Origin: Pleurodeles waltl
Lineage: Eukaryota > Chordata > Amphibia > Caudata > Salamandridae
NCBI RefSeq assembly: GCF_031143425.1
Contig: NC_090446.1
Span: 1,026,057,066 to 1,026,121,065, forward strand
Reading direction: 5' to 3'
DNA length: 64,000 nucleotides
The position numbers and the translations under genes were made by a program. This document shows positions 1 to 12,884 of the stretch, in pieces. Position 1 is the stretch's first letter; every line of letters begins with the position of its first letter. The notes beneath the pieces were generated by a model, which was not told the origin of the DNA, searched no databases, and was given only the letters and a program-made list of their open reading frames with translations.

Positions 1-224
1 TGTGAGGGACATGTGTTTTTTTAGCCAAATTTTGAGGTTTGCAAAGGATTCTGGGTAACAGAACCTGGTCCGAGCCCCGCAAGTCACCCCTCCTTGGATT
101 CCCCTAGGTCTCTAGTTTTCAGAAATGCACAGGTTTGGTAGGTTTCCCTAGGTGCCGGCTGAGCTAGAGGCCAAAATCTACAGGTAGGCACTTCGCAAAA
201 AACACCTCTGTTTTTTTCCAAAAT

Positions 225-3200
225 TTAGGATGTGTCCACGTTGCGCTTTGGGGTGTTTCCTGTCACCGGCGCTAGGCCTACCCACGCAAGTGAGGTATCA
301 TTTTTATCGGGAGACTTGGGGGAACGCTGGGTGGAAGGAAATTTGTAGCTCCTCTCAGATTCCAGAACTTTCTGCCACAGAAATGTGAGGGACATGTGTT
401 TTTTTAGCCAAATTTTGAGGTTTGCAAAGGATTCTGGGTAACAGAACCTGGTCCGAGCCCCGCAAGTCACCCCTCCTTGGATTCCCCTAGGTCTCTAGTT
501 TTCAGAAATGCACAGGTTTGGTAGGTTTCCCTAGGTGCCGGCTGAGCTAGAGGCCAAAATCTACAGGTAGGCACTTCGCAAAAAACACCTCTGTTTTTTT
601 CCAAAATTTTGGATGTGTCCACGTTGCGCTTTGGGGTGTTTCCTGTCGCCGGCGCTAGGCCTACCCACGCAAGTGAGGTATCATTTTTATCGGGAGACTT
701 GGGGGAACGCTGGGTGGAAGGAAATTTGTAGCTCCTCTCAGATTCCAGAACTTTCTGCCACAAAAATGTGAGGGACATGTGTTTTTTTAGCCAAATTTTG
801 AGGTTTGCAAAGGATTCTGTGTAACAGAACCTGGTCCGAGCCCCGCAAGTCACCCCTCCTTGGATTCCCCTAGGTCTCTAGTTTTCAGAAATGCACAGGT
901 TTGGTAGGTTTCCCTAGGTGCCGGCTGAGCTAGAGGCCAAAATCTACAGGTAGGCACTTCGCAAAAAACACCTCTGTTTTTTTCCAAAATTTAGGATGTG
1001 TCCACGTTGCACTTTGGGGTGTTTCCTGTCGCCGGCGCTAGGCCTACCCACGCAAGTGAGGTATCATTTTTATCGGGAGACTTGGGGGAACGCTGGGTGG
1101 AAGGAAATTTGTAGCTCCTCTCAGATTCCAGAACTTTCTGCCACAGAAATGTGAGGGACATGTGTTTTTTTAGCCAAATTTTGAGGTTTGCAAAGGATTC
1201 TGGGTAACAGAACCTGGTCCGAGCCCCGCAAGTCACCCCTCCTTGGATTCCCCTAGGTCTCTAGTTTTCAGAAATGCACAGGTTTGGTAGGTTTACCTAG
1301 GTGCCGGCTGAGCTAGAGGCCAAAATCTACAGGTAGGCACTTCGCAAAAAACACCTCTGTTTTTTTCCAAAATTTAGGATGTGTCCACGTTGCGCTTTGG
1401 GGTGTTTCCTGTCGCCGGCGCTAGGCCTACCCACGCAAGTGAGGTATCATTTTTATCGGGAGACTTGGGGGAACGCTGGGTGGAAGGAAATTTGTAGCTC
1501 CTCTCAGATTCCAGAACTTTCTGCCACAGAAATGTGAGGGACATGTGTTTTTTTAGCCAAATTTTGAGGTTTGCAAAGGATTCTGGGTAACAGAACCTGG
1601 TCCGAGCCCCGCAAGTCACCCCTCCTTGGATTCCCCTAGGTCTCTAGTTTTCATAAATGCACAGGTTTGGTAGGTTTCCCTAGGTGCCGGCTGAGCTAGA
1701 GGCCAAAATCTACAGGTAGGCACTTCGCAAAAAACACCTCTGTTTTTTTCCAAAATTTTGGACGTGTCCACGTTGCGCTTTGGGGTGTTTCCTGTCGCCG
1801 GCGCTAGGCCTACCCACGCAAGTGAGGTATCATTTTTATCGGGAGACTTGGGGGAACGCTGGGTGGAAGGAAATTTGTAGCTCCTCTCAGATTCCAGAAC
1901 TTTCTGCCACAAAAATGTGAGGGACATGTGTTTTTTTAGCCAAATTTTGAGGTTTGCAAAGGATTCTGGGTAACAGAACCTGGTCCGAGCCCCGCAAGTC
2001 ACCCCTCCTTGGATTCCCCTAGGTCTCTAGTTTTCAGAAATGCACAGGTTTGGTAGGTTTCCCTAGGTGCCGGCTGAGCTAGAGGCCAAAATCTACAGGT
2101 AGGCACTTCGCAAAAAACACCTCTGTTTTTTTCCAAAATTTAGGATGTGTCCACGTTGCGCTTTGGGGTGTTTCCTGTCGCCGGCGCTAGGCCTACCCAC
2201 GCAAGTGAGGTATCATTTTTATCGGGAGACTTGGGGGAACGCTGGGTGGAAGGAAATTTGTAGCTCCTCTCAGATTCCAGAACTTTCTGCCACAGAAATG
2301 TGAGGGACATGTGTTTTTTTAGCCAAATTTTGAGGTTTGCAAAGGATTCTGTGTAACAGAACCTGGTCCGAGCCCCGCAAGTCACCCCTCCTTGGATTCC
2401 CCTAGGTCTCTAGTTTTCAGAAATGCACAGGTTTGGTAGGTTTCCCTAGGTGCCGGCTGAGCTAGAGGCCAAAATCTACAGGTAGGCACTTCGCAAAAAA
2501 CACCTCTGTTTTTTTCCAAAATTTAGGATGTGTCCACGTTGCGCTTTGGGGTGTTTCCTGTCGCCGGCGCTAGGCCTACCCACGCAAGTGAGGTATCATT
2601 TTTATCGGGAGACTTGGGGGAACGCTGGGTGGAAGGAAATTTGTAGCTCCTCTCAGATTCCAGAACTTTCTGCCACAGAAATGTGAGGGACATGTGTTTT
2701 TTTAGCCAAATTTTGAGGTTTGCAAAGGATTCTGGGTAACAGAACCTGGTCCGAGCCCCGCAAGTCACCCCTCCTTGGATTCCCCTAGGTCTCTAGTTTT
2801 CAGAAATGCACAGGTTTGGTAGGTTTACCTAGGTGCCGGCTGAGCTAGAGGCCAAAATCTACAGGTAGGCACTTCGCAAAAAACACCTCTGTTTTTTTCC
2901 AAAATTTAGGATGTGTCCACGTTGCGCTTTGGGGTGTTTCCTGTCGCCGGCGCTAGGCCTACCCACGCAAGTGAGGTATCATTTTTATCGGGAGACTTGG
3001 GGGAACGCTGGGTGGAAGGAAATTTGTAGCTCCTCTCATATTCCAGAACTTTCTGCCACAGAAATGTGAGGGACATGTGTTTTTTTAGCCAAATTTTGAG
3101 GTTTGCAAAGGATTCTGGGTAACAGAACCTGGTCCGAGCCCCGCAAGTCACCCCTCCTTGGATTCCCCTATGTCTCTAGTTTTCATAAATGCACAGGTTT

Positions 3201-6200
3201 GGTAGGTTTCCCTAGGTGCCGGCTGAGCTAGAGGCCAAAATCTACAGGTAGGCACTTCGCAAAAAACACCTCTGTTTTTTTCCAAAATTTTGGATGTGTC
3301 CACGTTGCGCTTTGGGGTGTTTCCTGTCGCCGGCGCTAGGCCTACCCACGCAAGTGAGGTATCATTTTTATCGGGAGACTTGGGGGAACGCTGGGTGGAA
3401 GGAAATTTGTAGCTCCTCTCAGATTCCAGAACTTTCTGCCACAAAAATGTGAGGGACATGTGTTTTTTTAGCCAAATTTTGAGGTTTGCAAAGGATTCTG
3501 GGTAACAGAACCTGGTCCGAGCCCCGCAAGTCACCCCTCCTTGGATTCCCCTAGGTCTCTAGTTTTCAGAAATGCACAGGTTTGGTAGGTTTCCCTAGGT
3601 GCCGGTTGAGCTAGAGGCCAAAATCTACAGGTAGGCACTTCGCAAAAAACACCTCTGTTTTTTTCCAAAATTTAGGATGTGTCCACGTTGCGCTTTGGGG
3701 TGTTTCCTGTCGCCGGCGCTAGGCCTACCCACGCAAGTGAGGTATCATTTTTATCGGGAGACTTGGGGGAACGCTGGGTGGAAGGAAATTTGTAGCTCCT
3801 CTCAGATTCCAGAACTTTCTGCCACAGAAATGTGAGAGACATGTGTTTTTTTAGCCAAATTTTGAGGTTTGCAAAGGATTCTGGGTAACAGAACCTGGTC
3901 CGAGCCCCGCAAGTCACCCCTCCTTGGATTCCCCTAGGTCTCTAGTTTTCAGAAATGCACAGGTTTGGTAGGTTTCCCTAGGTGCCGGCTGAGCTAGAGG
4001 CCAAAATCTACAGGTAGGCACTTCGCAAAAAACACCTCTGTTTTTTTCCAAAATTTAGGATGTGTCCACGTTGCGCTTTGGGGTGTTTCCTGTCACCGGC
4101 GCTAGGCCTACCCACGCAAGTGAGGTATCATTTTTATCGGGAGACTTGGGGGAACGCTGGGTGGAAGGAAATTTGTAGCTCCTCTCAGATTCCAGAACTT
4201 TCTGCCACAGAAATGTGAGGGACATGTGTTTTTTTAGCCAAATTTTGAGGTTTGCAAAGGATTCTGGGTAACAGAACCTGGTCCGAGCCCCGCAAGTCAC
4301 CCCTCCTTGGATTCCCCTAGGTCTCTAGTTTTCAGAAATGCACAGGTTTGGTAGGTTTCCCTAGGTGCCGGCTGAGCTAGAGGCCAAAATCTACAGGTAG
4401 GCACTTCGCAAAAAACACCTCTGTTTTTTTCCAAAATTTTGGATGTGTCCACGTTGCGCTTTGGGGTGTTTCCTGTCGCCGGCGCTAGGCCTACCCACGC
4501 AAGTGAGGTATCATTTTTATCGGGAGACTTGGGGGAACGCTGGGTGGAAGGAAATTTGTAGCTCCTCTCAGATTCCAGAACTTTCTGCCACAAAAATGTG
4601 AGGGACATGTGTTTTTTTAGCCAAATTTTGAGGTTTGCAAAGGATTCTGTGTAACAGAACCTGGTCCGAGCCCCGCAAGTCACCCCTCCTTGGATTCCCC
4701 TAGGTCTCTAGTTTTCAGAAATGCACAGGTTTGGTAGGTTTCCCTAGGTGCCGGCTGAGCTAGAGGCCAAAATCTACAGGTAGGCACTTCGCAAAAAACA
4801 CCTCTGTTTTTTTCCAAAATTTAGGATGTGTCCACGTTGCGCTTTGGGGTGTTTCCTGTCGCCGGCGCTAGGCCTACCCATGCAAGTGAGGTATCATTTT
4901 TATCGGGAGACTTGGGGGAACGCTGGGTGGAAGGAAATTTGTAGCTCCTCTCAGATTCCAGAACTTTCTGCCACAGAAATGTGAGGGACATGTGTTTTTT
5001 TAGCCAAATTTTGAGGTTTGCAAAGGATTCTGGGTAACAGAACCTGGTCCGAGCCCCGCAAGTCACCCCTCCTTGGATTCCCCTAGGTCTCTAGTTTTCA
5101 GAAATGCACAGGTTTGGTAGGTTTACCTAGGTGCCGGCTGAGCTAGAGGCCAAAATCTACAGGTAGGCACTTCGCAAAAAACACCTCTGTTTTTTTCCAA
5201 AATTTAGGATGTGTCCACGTTGCGCTTTGGGGTGTTTCCTGTCGCCGGCGCTAGGCCTACCCACGCAAGTGAGGTATCATTTTTATCGGGAGACTTGGGG
5301 GAACGCTGGGTGGAAGGAAATTTGTAGCTCCTCTCAGATTCCAGAACTTTCTGCCACAGAAATGTGAGGGACATGTGTTTTTTTAGCCAAATTTTGAGGT
5401 TTGCAAAGGATTCTGGGTAACAGAACCTGGTCCGAGCCCCGCAAGTCACCCCTCCTTGGATTCCCCTAGGTCTCTAGTTTTCATAAATGCACAGGTTTGG
5501 TAGGTTTCCCTAGGTGCCGGCTGAGCTAGAGGCCAAAATCTACAGGTAGGCACTTCGCAAAAAACACCTCTGTTTTTTTCCAAAATTTTGGACGTGTCCA
5601 CGTTGTGCTTTGGGGTGTTTCCTGTCGCCGGCGCTAGGCCTACCCACGCAAGTGAGGTATCATTTTTATCGGGAGACTTGGGGGAACGCTGGGTGGAAGG
5701 AAATTTGTAGCTCCTCTCAGATTCCAGAACTTTCTGCCACAAAAATGTGAGGGACATGTGTTTTTTTAGCCAAATTTTGAGGTTTGCAAAGGATTCTGGG
5801 TAACAGAACCTGGTCCGAGCCCCGCAAGTCACCCCTCCTTGGATTCCCCTAGGTCTCTAGTTTTCAGAAATGCACAGGTTTGGTAGGTTTCCCTAGGTGC
5901 CGGCTGAGCTAGAGGCCAAAATCTACAGGTAGGCACTTCGCAAAAAACACCTCTGTTTTTTTCCAAAATTTAGGATGTGTCCACGTTGCGCTTTGGGGTG
6001 TTTCCTGTCGCCGGCGCTAGGCCTACCCACGCAAGTGAGGTATCATTTTTATCGGGAGACTTGGGGGAACGCTGGGTGGAAGGAAATTTGTAGCTCCTCT
6101 CAGATTCCAGAACTTTCTGCCACAGAAATGTGAGGGACATGTGTTTTTTTAGCCAAATTTTGAGGTTTGCAAAGGATTCTGTGTAACAGAACCTGGTCCG

Positions 6201-7884
6201 AGCCCCGCAAGTCACCCCTCCTTGGATTCCCCTAGGTCTCTAGTTTTCAGAAATGCACAGGTTTGGTAGGTTTCCCTAGGTGCCGGCTGAGCTAGAGGCC
6301 AAAATCTACAGGTAGGCACTTCGCAAAAAACACCTCTGTTTTTTTCCAAAATTTAGGATGTGTCCACGTTGCGCTTTGGGGTGTTTCCTGTCGCCGGCGC
6401 TAGGCCTACCCACGCAAGTGAGGTATCATTTTTATCGGGAGACTTGGGGGAACGCTGGGTGGAAGGAAATTTGTAGCTCCTCTCAGATTCCAGAACTTTC
6501 TGCCACAGAAATGTGAGGGACATGTGTTTTTTTAGCCAAATTTTGAGGTTTGCAAAGGATTCTGGGTAACAGAACCTGGTCCGAGCCCCGCAAGTCACCC
6601 CTCCTTGGATTCCCCTAGGTCTCTAGTTTTCAGAAATGCACAGGTTTGGTAGGTTTACCTAGGTGCCGGCTGAGCTAGAGGCCAAAATCTACAGGTAGGC
6701 ACTTCGCAAAAAACACCTCTGTTTTTTTCCAAAATTTAGGATGTGTCCACGTTGCGCTTTGGGGTGTTTCCTGTCGCCGGCGCTAGGCCTACCCACGCAA
6801 GTGAGGTATCATTTTTATCGGGAGACTTGGGGGAACGCTGGGTGGAAGGAAATTTGTAGCTCCTCTCATATTCCAGAACTTTCTGCCACAGAAATGTGAG
6901 GGACATGTGTTTTTTTAGCCAAATTTTGAGGTTTGCAAAGGATTCTGGGTAACAGAACCTGGTCCGAGCCCCGCAAGTCACCCCTCCTTGGATTCCCCTA
7001 TGTCTCTAGTTTTCATAAATGCACAGGTTTGGTAGGTTTCCCTAGGTGCCGGCTGAGCTAGAGGCCAAAATCTACAGGTAGGCACTTCGCAAAAAACACC
7101 TCTGTTTTTTTCCAAAATTTTGGATGTGTCCACGTTGCGCTTTGGGGTGTTTCCTGTCGCCGGCGCTAGGCCTACCCACGCAAGTGAGGTATCATTTTTA
7201 TCGGGAGACTTGGGGGAACGCTGGGTGGAAGGAAATTTGTAGCTCCTCTCAGATTCCAGAACTTTCTGCCACAAAAATGTGAGGGACATGTGTTTTTTTA
7301 GCCAAATTTTGAGGTTTGCAAAGGATTCTGGGTAACAGAACCTGGTCCGAGCCCCGCAAGTCACCCCTCCTTGGATTCCCCTAGGTCTCTAGTTTTCAGA
7401 AATGCACAGGTTTGGTAGGTTTCCCTAGGTGCCGGTTGAGCTAGAGGCCAAAATCTACAGGTAGGCACTTCGCAAAAAACACCTCTGTTTTTTTCCAAAA
7501 TTTAGGATGTGTCCACGTTGCGCTTTGGGGTGTTTCCTGTCGCCGGCGCTAGGCCTACCCACGCAAGTGAGGTATCATTTTTATCGGGAGACTTGGGGGA
7601 ACGCTGGGTGGAAGGAAATTTGTAGCTCCTCTCAGATTCCAGAACTTTCTGCCACAGAAATGTGAGGGACATGTGTTTTTTTAGCCAAATTTTGAGGTTT
7701 GCAAAGGATTCTGGGTAACAGAACCTGGTCCGAGCCCCGCAAGTCACCCCTCCTTGGATTCCCCTAGGTCTCTAGTTTTCAGAAATGCACAGGTTTGGTA
7801 GGTTTCCCTAGGTGCCGGCTGAGCTAGAGGCCAAAATCTACAGGTAGGCACTTCGCAAAAAACACCTCTGTTTTTTTCCAAAAT
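225..7884. repeat. Higher-order repeat: two complete 10-monomer (3,830-bp) units
   Basis: Private variants recur exactly 3,830 bp apart. Examples are CACCGG at 264, 4094 and 7924; TCATAAATGC at 1651 and 5481; CTCTCATATTCC at about 3034 and 6864; GCCGGTTGAG at 3601 and 7431; GATTCTGTGTAAC at about 808/4638 and 2346/6176; and CCCCTATGTC at about 3165 and 6995. The array was therefore last amplified in 10-mer blocks. A third block starts at 7885 but loses register after the 8268 monomer. Confidence 0.93.
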
Positions 7885-8650
7885 TTAGGATGTGTCCACG
7901 TTGCGCTTTGGGGTGTTTCCTGTCACCGGCGCTAGGCCTACCCACGCAAGTGAGGTATCATTTTTATCGGGAGACTTGGGGGAACGCTGGGTGGAAGGAA
8001 ATTTGTAGCTCCTCTCAGATTCCAGAACTTTCTGCCACAGAAATGTGAGGGACATGTGTTTTTTTAGCCAAATTTTGAGGTTTGCAAAGGATTCTGGGTA
8101 ACAGAACCTGGTCCGAGCCCCGCAAGTCACCCCTCCTTGGATTCCCCTAGGTCTCTAGTTTTCAGAAATGCACAGGTTTGGTAGGTTTCCCTAGGTGCCG
8201 GCTGAGCTAGAGGCCAAAATCTACAGGTAGGCACTTCGCAAAAAACACCTCTGTTTTTTTCCAAAATTTAGGATGTGTCCACGTTGCGCTTTGGGGTGTT
8301 TCCTGTCGCCGGCGCTAGGCCTACCCACGCAAGTGAGGTATCATTTTTATCGGGAGACTTGGGGGAACGCTGGGTGGAAGGAAATTTGTAGCTCCTCTCA
8401 GATTCCAGAACTTTCTGCCACAAAAATGTGAGGGACATGTGTTTTTTTAGCCAAATTTTGAGGTTTGCAAAGGATTCTGGGTAACAGAACCTGGTCCGAG
8501 CCCCGCAAGTCACCCCTCCTTGGATTCCCCTAGGTCTCTAGTTTTCAGAAATGCACAGGTTTGGTAGGTTTCCCTAGGTGCCGGCTGAGCTAGAGGCCAA
8601 AATCTACAGGTAGGCACTTCGCAAAAAACACCTCTGTTTTTTTCCAAAAT

Positions 8651-9032
8651 TTAGGATGTGTCCACGTTGCGCTTTGGGGTGTTTCCTGTCGCCGGCGCTA
8701 GGCCTACCCACGCAAGTGAGGTATCATTTTTATCGGGAGACTTGTGGGAACGCTGGGTGGAAGGAAATTTGTAGCTCCTCTCAGATTCCAGAACTTTCTG
8801 CCACAGAAATGTGAGGGACATGTGTATTTTAGCCAAATTTTGAGGTTTGCAAAGGATTCTGGGTAACAGAACCTGGTCCGAGCCCCACAAGTCACCCCTC
8901 CTTGGATTCCCCTAGGTCTCTAGTTTTCAGAAATGCACAGGTTTGGTAGGTTTCCCTAGGTGCCGGCTGAGCTAGAGGCCAAAATCTACAGGTAGGCACT
9001 TCGCAAAAAACACCTCTGTTTTTTTCCAAAAT
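8651..9032. repeat. Aberrant 382-bp monomer breaking higher-order register
   Basis: This monomer alone has ACTTGTGGG (for ACTTGGGGG), TGTGTATTTTAG with one base lost, and CCCCACAAG. The monomers after it match the block pattern only if it is counted as extra: the TTTACCTAGG variant at about 9335 lies 11 monomers (4,213 bp), not 10, after the one at about 5122. It marks decay or unequal exchange near the array edge. Confidence 0.75.
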
Positions 9033-9898
9033 TTAGGATGTGTCCACGTTGCGCTTTGGGGTGTTTCCTGTCGCCGGCGCTAGGCCTACCCACGCAAGTG
9101 AGGTATCATTTTTATCGGGAGACTTGGGGGAACGCTGGGTGGAAGGAAATTTGTAGCTCCTCTCAGATTCCAGAACTTTCTGCCACAGAAATGTGAGGGA
9201 CATGTGTTTTTTTAGCCAAATTTTGAGGTTTGCAAAGGATTCTGGGTAACAGAACCTGGTCCGAGCCCCGCAAGTCACCCCTCCTTGGATTCCCCTAGGT
9301 CTCTAGTTTTCAGAAATGCACAGGTTTGGTAGGTTTACCTAGGTGCCGGCTGAGCTAGAGGCCAAAATCTACAGGTAGGCACTTCGCAAAAAACACCTCT
9401 GTTTTTTTCCAAAATTTAGGATGTGTCCACGTTGCGCTTTGGGGTGTTTCCTGTCGCCGGCGCTAGGCCTACCCACGCAAGTGAGGTATCATTTTTATCG
9501 GGAGACTTGGGGGAACGCTGGGTGGAAGGAAATTTGTAGCTCCTCTCAGATTCCAGAACTTTCTGCCACAGAAATGTGAGGGACATGTGTTTTTTTAGCC
9601 AAATTTTGAGGTTTGCAAAGGATTCTGGGTAACAGAACCTGGTCCGAGCCCCGCAAGTCACCCCTCCTTGGATTCCCCTAGGTCTCTAGTTTTCAGAAAT
9701 GCACAGGTTTGGTAGGTTTCCCTAGGTGCCGGCTGAGCTAGAGGCCAAAATCTACAGGTAGGCACTTCGCAAAAAACACCTCTGTTTTTTTCCAAAATTT
9801 AGGATGTGTCCACGTTGCGCTTTGGGGTGTTTCCTGTCGCCGGCGCTAGGCCTACCCACGCAAGTGAGGTATCATTTTTATCGGGAGACTTGGGGGAA

Positions 9899-10968
9899 CA
9901 TAGATTAGCAAAACAAGTGTTATTGCCCCTTGTCTTTCTCTACATTTTTTCCTTCCAAATATAGGAGAGTGTGTAAAAAAGACATCTATTTGAGAAATGC
10001 CCTGTAATTCACATGCTAGTTTGGTCACCCCGGAATTCAGATATGTGAAAATAACCACTGCTCCTCAACACCTTATCTTGTGCCCTTTTTGGAAATACAA
10101 AGGTTTTCTTGATAGCAATTTTTTACTCTTTATATTTCAGCAAATGAATTGCTTTATACCCGGTATAGATTGAAAACGCACGTCAGGGTGCAGCTCATTT
10201 ATTGGCTCTGGGTTCCTTGGGTTCTTAATGAACCTACAAGCCCTATATATCCCCGCAACCAGAGGAGTCCAGCAGACGTAACGGTATATTGCTTTCGATA
10301 ATCTGACATTGCAGGGAAAAGTTACAGAGTAAAACGTAGAGAAACATTTATGTTTTTTTCACCTCAATTTCAATATTTTTCTTTTTCAGTTGTTATTTTC
10401 TGTAGGAAACCCTTGTAGGATCTACACAAATGACCCCTTGCTGAATTCAGAATTTTGTCTACTTTTCAGAAATGTTTAGGTTTCTGGGATCCAGCATTGG
10501 TTTCATGCCCATTTCTGTCACTGACTGGAAGGAGGCTGAAAGCACAAAAAACTGCAAAAATGGGGTATGTCCCAGTAAAATGCCAAAATTGTGTTGAAAA
10601 ATTGGGTTTTCTGATTCAAGTCTGACTGTTCCTGAAAGCTGGGAAGCTGCTGAGTTTAGCACCGCAAACCGTTTGTTGATGCCATTTTCAGGGGAAAAAC
10701 CACAAGCCTTTTTCTGCAGCCACTTTTTCCAATTTTTTTGAAAAAAACGAAATTTTCACTGTATTTTGGCCAATTTCTTGGCCTCCTTCAAGGGAACCCA
10801 CAAAGTCTGGGTACCTCTAGAATCCCTAGGATGTTGGAAAAAAAGGACGCAAATTTGGCTTGGTTAGCTTATGTGGACAAAAAGTTATGAGGGCCTAAGC
10901 GCGAACTGCTCCAAATAGGCAAAAAAAGGCCCGGCACAGGAGGGGGAAAAGGCCTGGCAGCGAAGGGG
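9899..10968. mobile_element. piggyBac-like element A: right terminal arm
   Basis: About 1,070 bp of unique-looking sequence that abuts the satellite at 9898 and ends in GCCTGGCAGCGAAGGGG followed by TTAA. It is the reverse complement, with divergence, of 37,564-38,620, the left arm of the element that carries a piggyBac transposase relic. Its last 300 bp also match 49,560-49,850. piggyBac elements insert at TTAA and begin with CCC, which fits the terminus. The other arm and any transposase lie outside the window. The satellite is contiguous with this arm at the same junction as in element B, so it belongs to the element. Confidence 0.82.
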
Positions 10969-10972
10969 TTAA
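10969..10972. other. TTAA target site at the end of element A
   Basis: TTAA directly follows the terminal GGGG. The paired terminus of element B (TTAA at 37,560-37,563 followed by CCCGAACGCTGCCAGG) has the mirror-image arrangement. Confidence 0.75.
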
Positions 10973-12579
10973 ATTTGCAAACAGAGAGCAAATTCCTATC
11001 CATAATTATAGTTGTAAGGTGGGTATAGCACATACAATCTTTCATTCACAGTTTTCTTGTTTACGTTCATGCAACATGTCCAAATTTAAGTTTCCAATGT
11101 TATGATTTGTCTTGAGATGTCTTTGATTAAAAGTTTAACTTTTAAAATGGCTAGTGATTCAATTTTCAGCACGTTACAAACTGACTATTCATTTGTCTTC
11201 TGTTACGAGTGTGTTTTATTTCAAGGCAGCTCATAATACAGGATGTATTTGTAGCAGTGATCAATATTTTGTACAGATATTCGATATTATCATAAATATC
11301 ATTTTAGGGATAATCTCCTGTGTGTAAACGTGTACTTTTCATTGTACGTCATAAAAGAGATGTGCCAAAAAGAATTGCATTTGGCTCTTCTTACTTCAGA
11401 AAAACATGAAGAGAACAGATGTATTCCAAATTTTAATATGTCACAAATTAAATGCAAGTGGAGGCCTTATTGTTAGATGTGATGATTGGCTGATATCCGG
11501 TTAACTTAACTGCTTGAACAACATGTTGAGAAGTAAAATCAAACCAATGAGATTTTCAAGGATAGTTCCTTGAGGAGAAAATTATCGAATGAAGAAAAAC
11601 AGTTTCTATAGATGTTCCAAGTATAGCTGAGCAAAACACTCAACACGTTCAGTTCTTGTTCTTATTGTACAAATACTCGTTGTAGAGTCTCCGTTAGAGA
11701 TGGGTTGGAATGCTAACCTGAACAATTGCCAGTGGTTAGATTATTTGCAATCATTCCTCCCATCACCTTATGTGTGATTGATTTTACCCCCTAAAAGGCC
11801 AAGGATATGCCCAGACGTTAGCCCCTTGTTCACTGTGCCCTAGGATCCAAGATTACCTCAGTATGCCAAAAATGATCTGGGGTTACTTGTGTTCCCTTCT
11901 GGAGGGGGCCTCACCTGGCAGCTTTAGACGGACAGTTCCCATGATGAGGAGGATCAGTAATGTCTTGCATAAGTCGGCCCTTTGTCCAGGGTGGCACAGT
12001 TGGAAAAAGATGTGTTGGAATGTTGTCCTGAGCAGCTGCCAGAGATTAGACTATTTGCAAGCATCCCTCTCATCATCTTTTGTATGCCTGATTCTTAGTT
12101 AGTCATCACAGTTGACAAATACAGATTTTATGCCCACCAGATTTTAGCCCTAAGTATTGGAAGGAACCATAAGATCTGGTGGGAAGGAAGGGTATGCCTA
12201 CATGACCAATGATTTCAAAACCACATCGTCATCTACCACAATATCGTCCTGGTCAGTTTTATTCAGAAAATGCCATTTATGTGCATACAATTCACTTTTA
12301 AGCCCTATCGTTGTGTGTATGGCATAACAAACCATTGAAATTTGCCAGTTATGGTTGCCAGTGAATACAAAAATGCTATAAGTAAAGCCACATGGTCTGT
12401 TGTTCATTTGATCACTCTTTTCTTTCTTTCTGTACTGTTTTATTAATTGGTGTCTTGAGCATTGAAGTCATTTCAAGTAATGACAGTGCCTTGTGACATT
12501 TGAGCCATAATTATACCTCATGTTTTAATTGCACCCAATCCGCCACTGATGGCTAAATGCCTGCTGTGCATGGACTTTG
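10973..12579. other. No gene seen; contains a diverged direct repeat
   Basis: AT-rich sequence without a convincing ORF. About 11,699-11,795 and 12,007-12,095 share the order TTGGAATG, CCTGA, GCCAG, TTAGA, TATTTGCAA, CATCCCTC and look like a diverged direct duplication with a 308-bp offset. I recognise nothing else here. Confidence 0.5.
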
Positions 12580-12884
12580 CCCATTGTAAGAAATGTGGCT
12601 TTTGGTTGACTAGAGTGTGAGCCCTTGTCAACAGCAACCATAATCCTCGTCAGGGTGAGGCCCAGTCAGGCTTAACTTAGAAGCAATACACATAGTATTT
12701 GTGCAACACCTCAAACTGTAATAAAGTGGCAAACACCACACAAAAAGAATCCCACACCAACTTAGGAAAATAAAGATGTCTTTAATAAATAAAGCAAGAG
12801 CAAAACAACACAAAAATCCAATCAGTAGAACTGAAGATAAGCAATTTTAAAGATATTAGTGAAAATAGTGTAAAAAAACACAAT

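Larger units (their letters stand above)
1..9898. repeat. 383-bp satellite array, about 25.8 monomers
   Basis: A head-to-tail array with a strict 383-bp period. Equivalent points fall at 225, 608, 991, 1374 and so on to 8651, then at 9033 after a 1-bp loss, then 9416 and 9799. Monomers differ by only a few substitutions each. The array is cut by the window start, and its right end falls inside a monomer at 9898. Each monomer has a minus-strand open frame of 81 codons, or 128 codons in monomers where one base change removes a stop. The frame comes from the repeat sequence itself: it has no recognisable domain, so I do not call it a gene. The same monomer, much more diverged and in opposite orientation, occurs at 38,621-39,860 inside a piggyBac-like element. 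Confidence 0.97.

Noticed and set aside
225..9661. Repeated 81- and 128-codon minus-strand frames as a tandem gene family
   Set aside because: They follow the 383-bp period, cross the whole monomer and have no domain. The long and short forms differ by one stop-removing base. Best read as satellite frames.
1..9898. CRISPR-like or other short regularly spaced array
   Set aside because: Repeats are 383 bp with no repeat-spacer alternation, and the context is eukaryotic.
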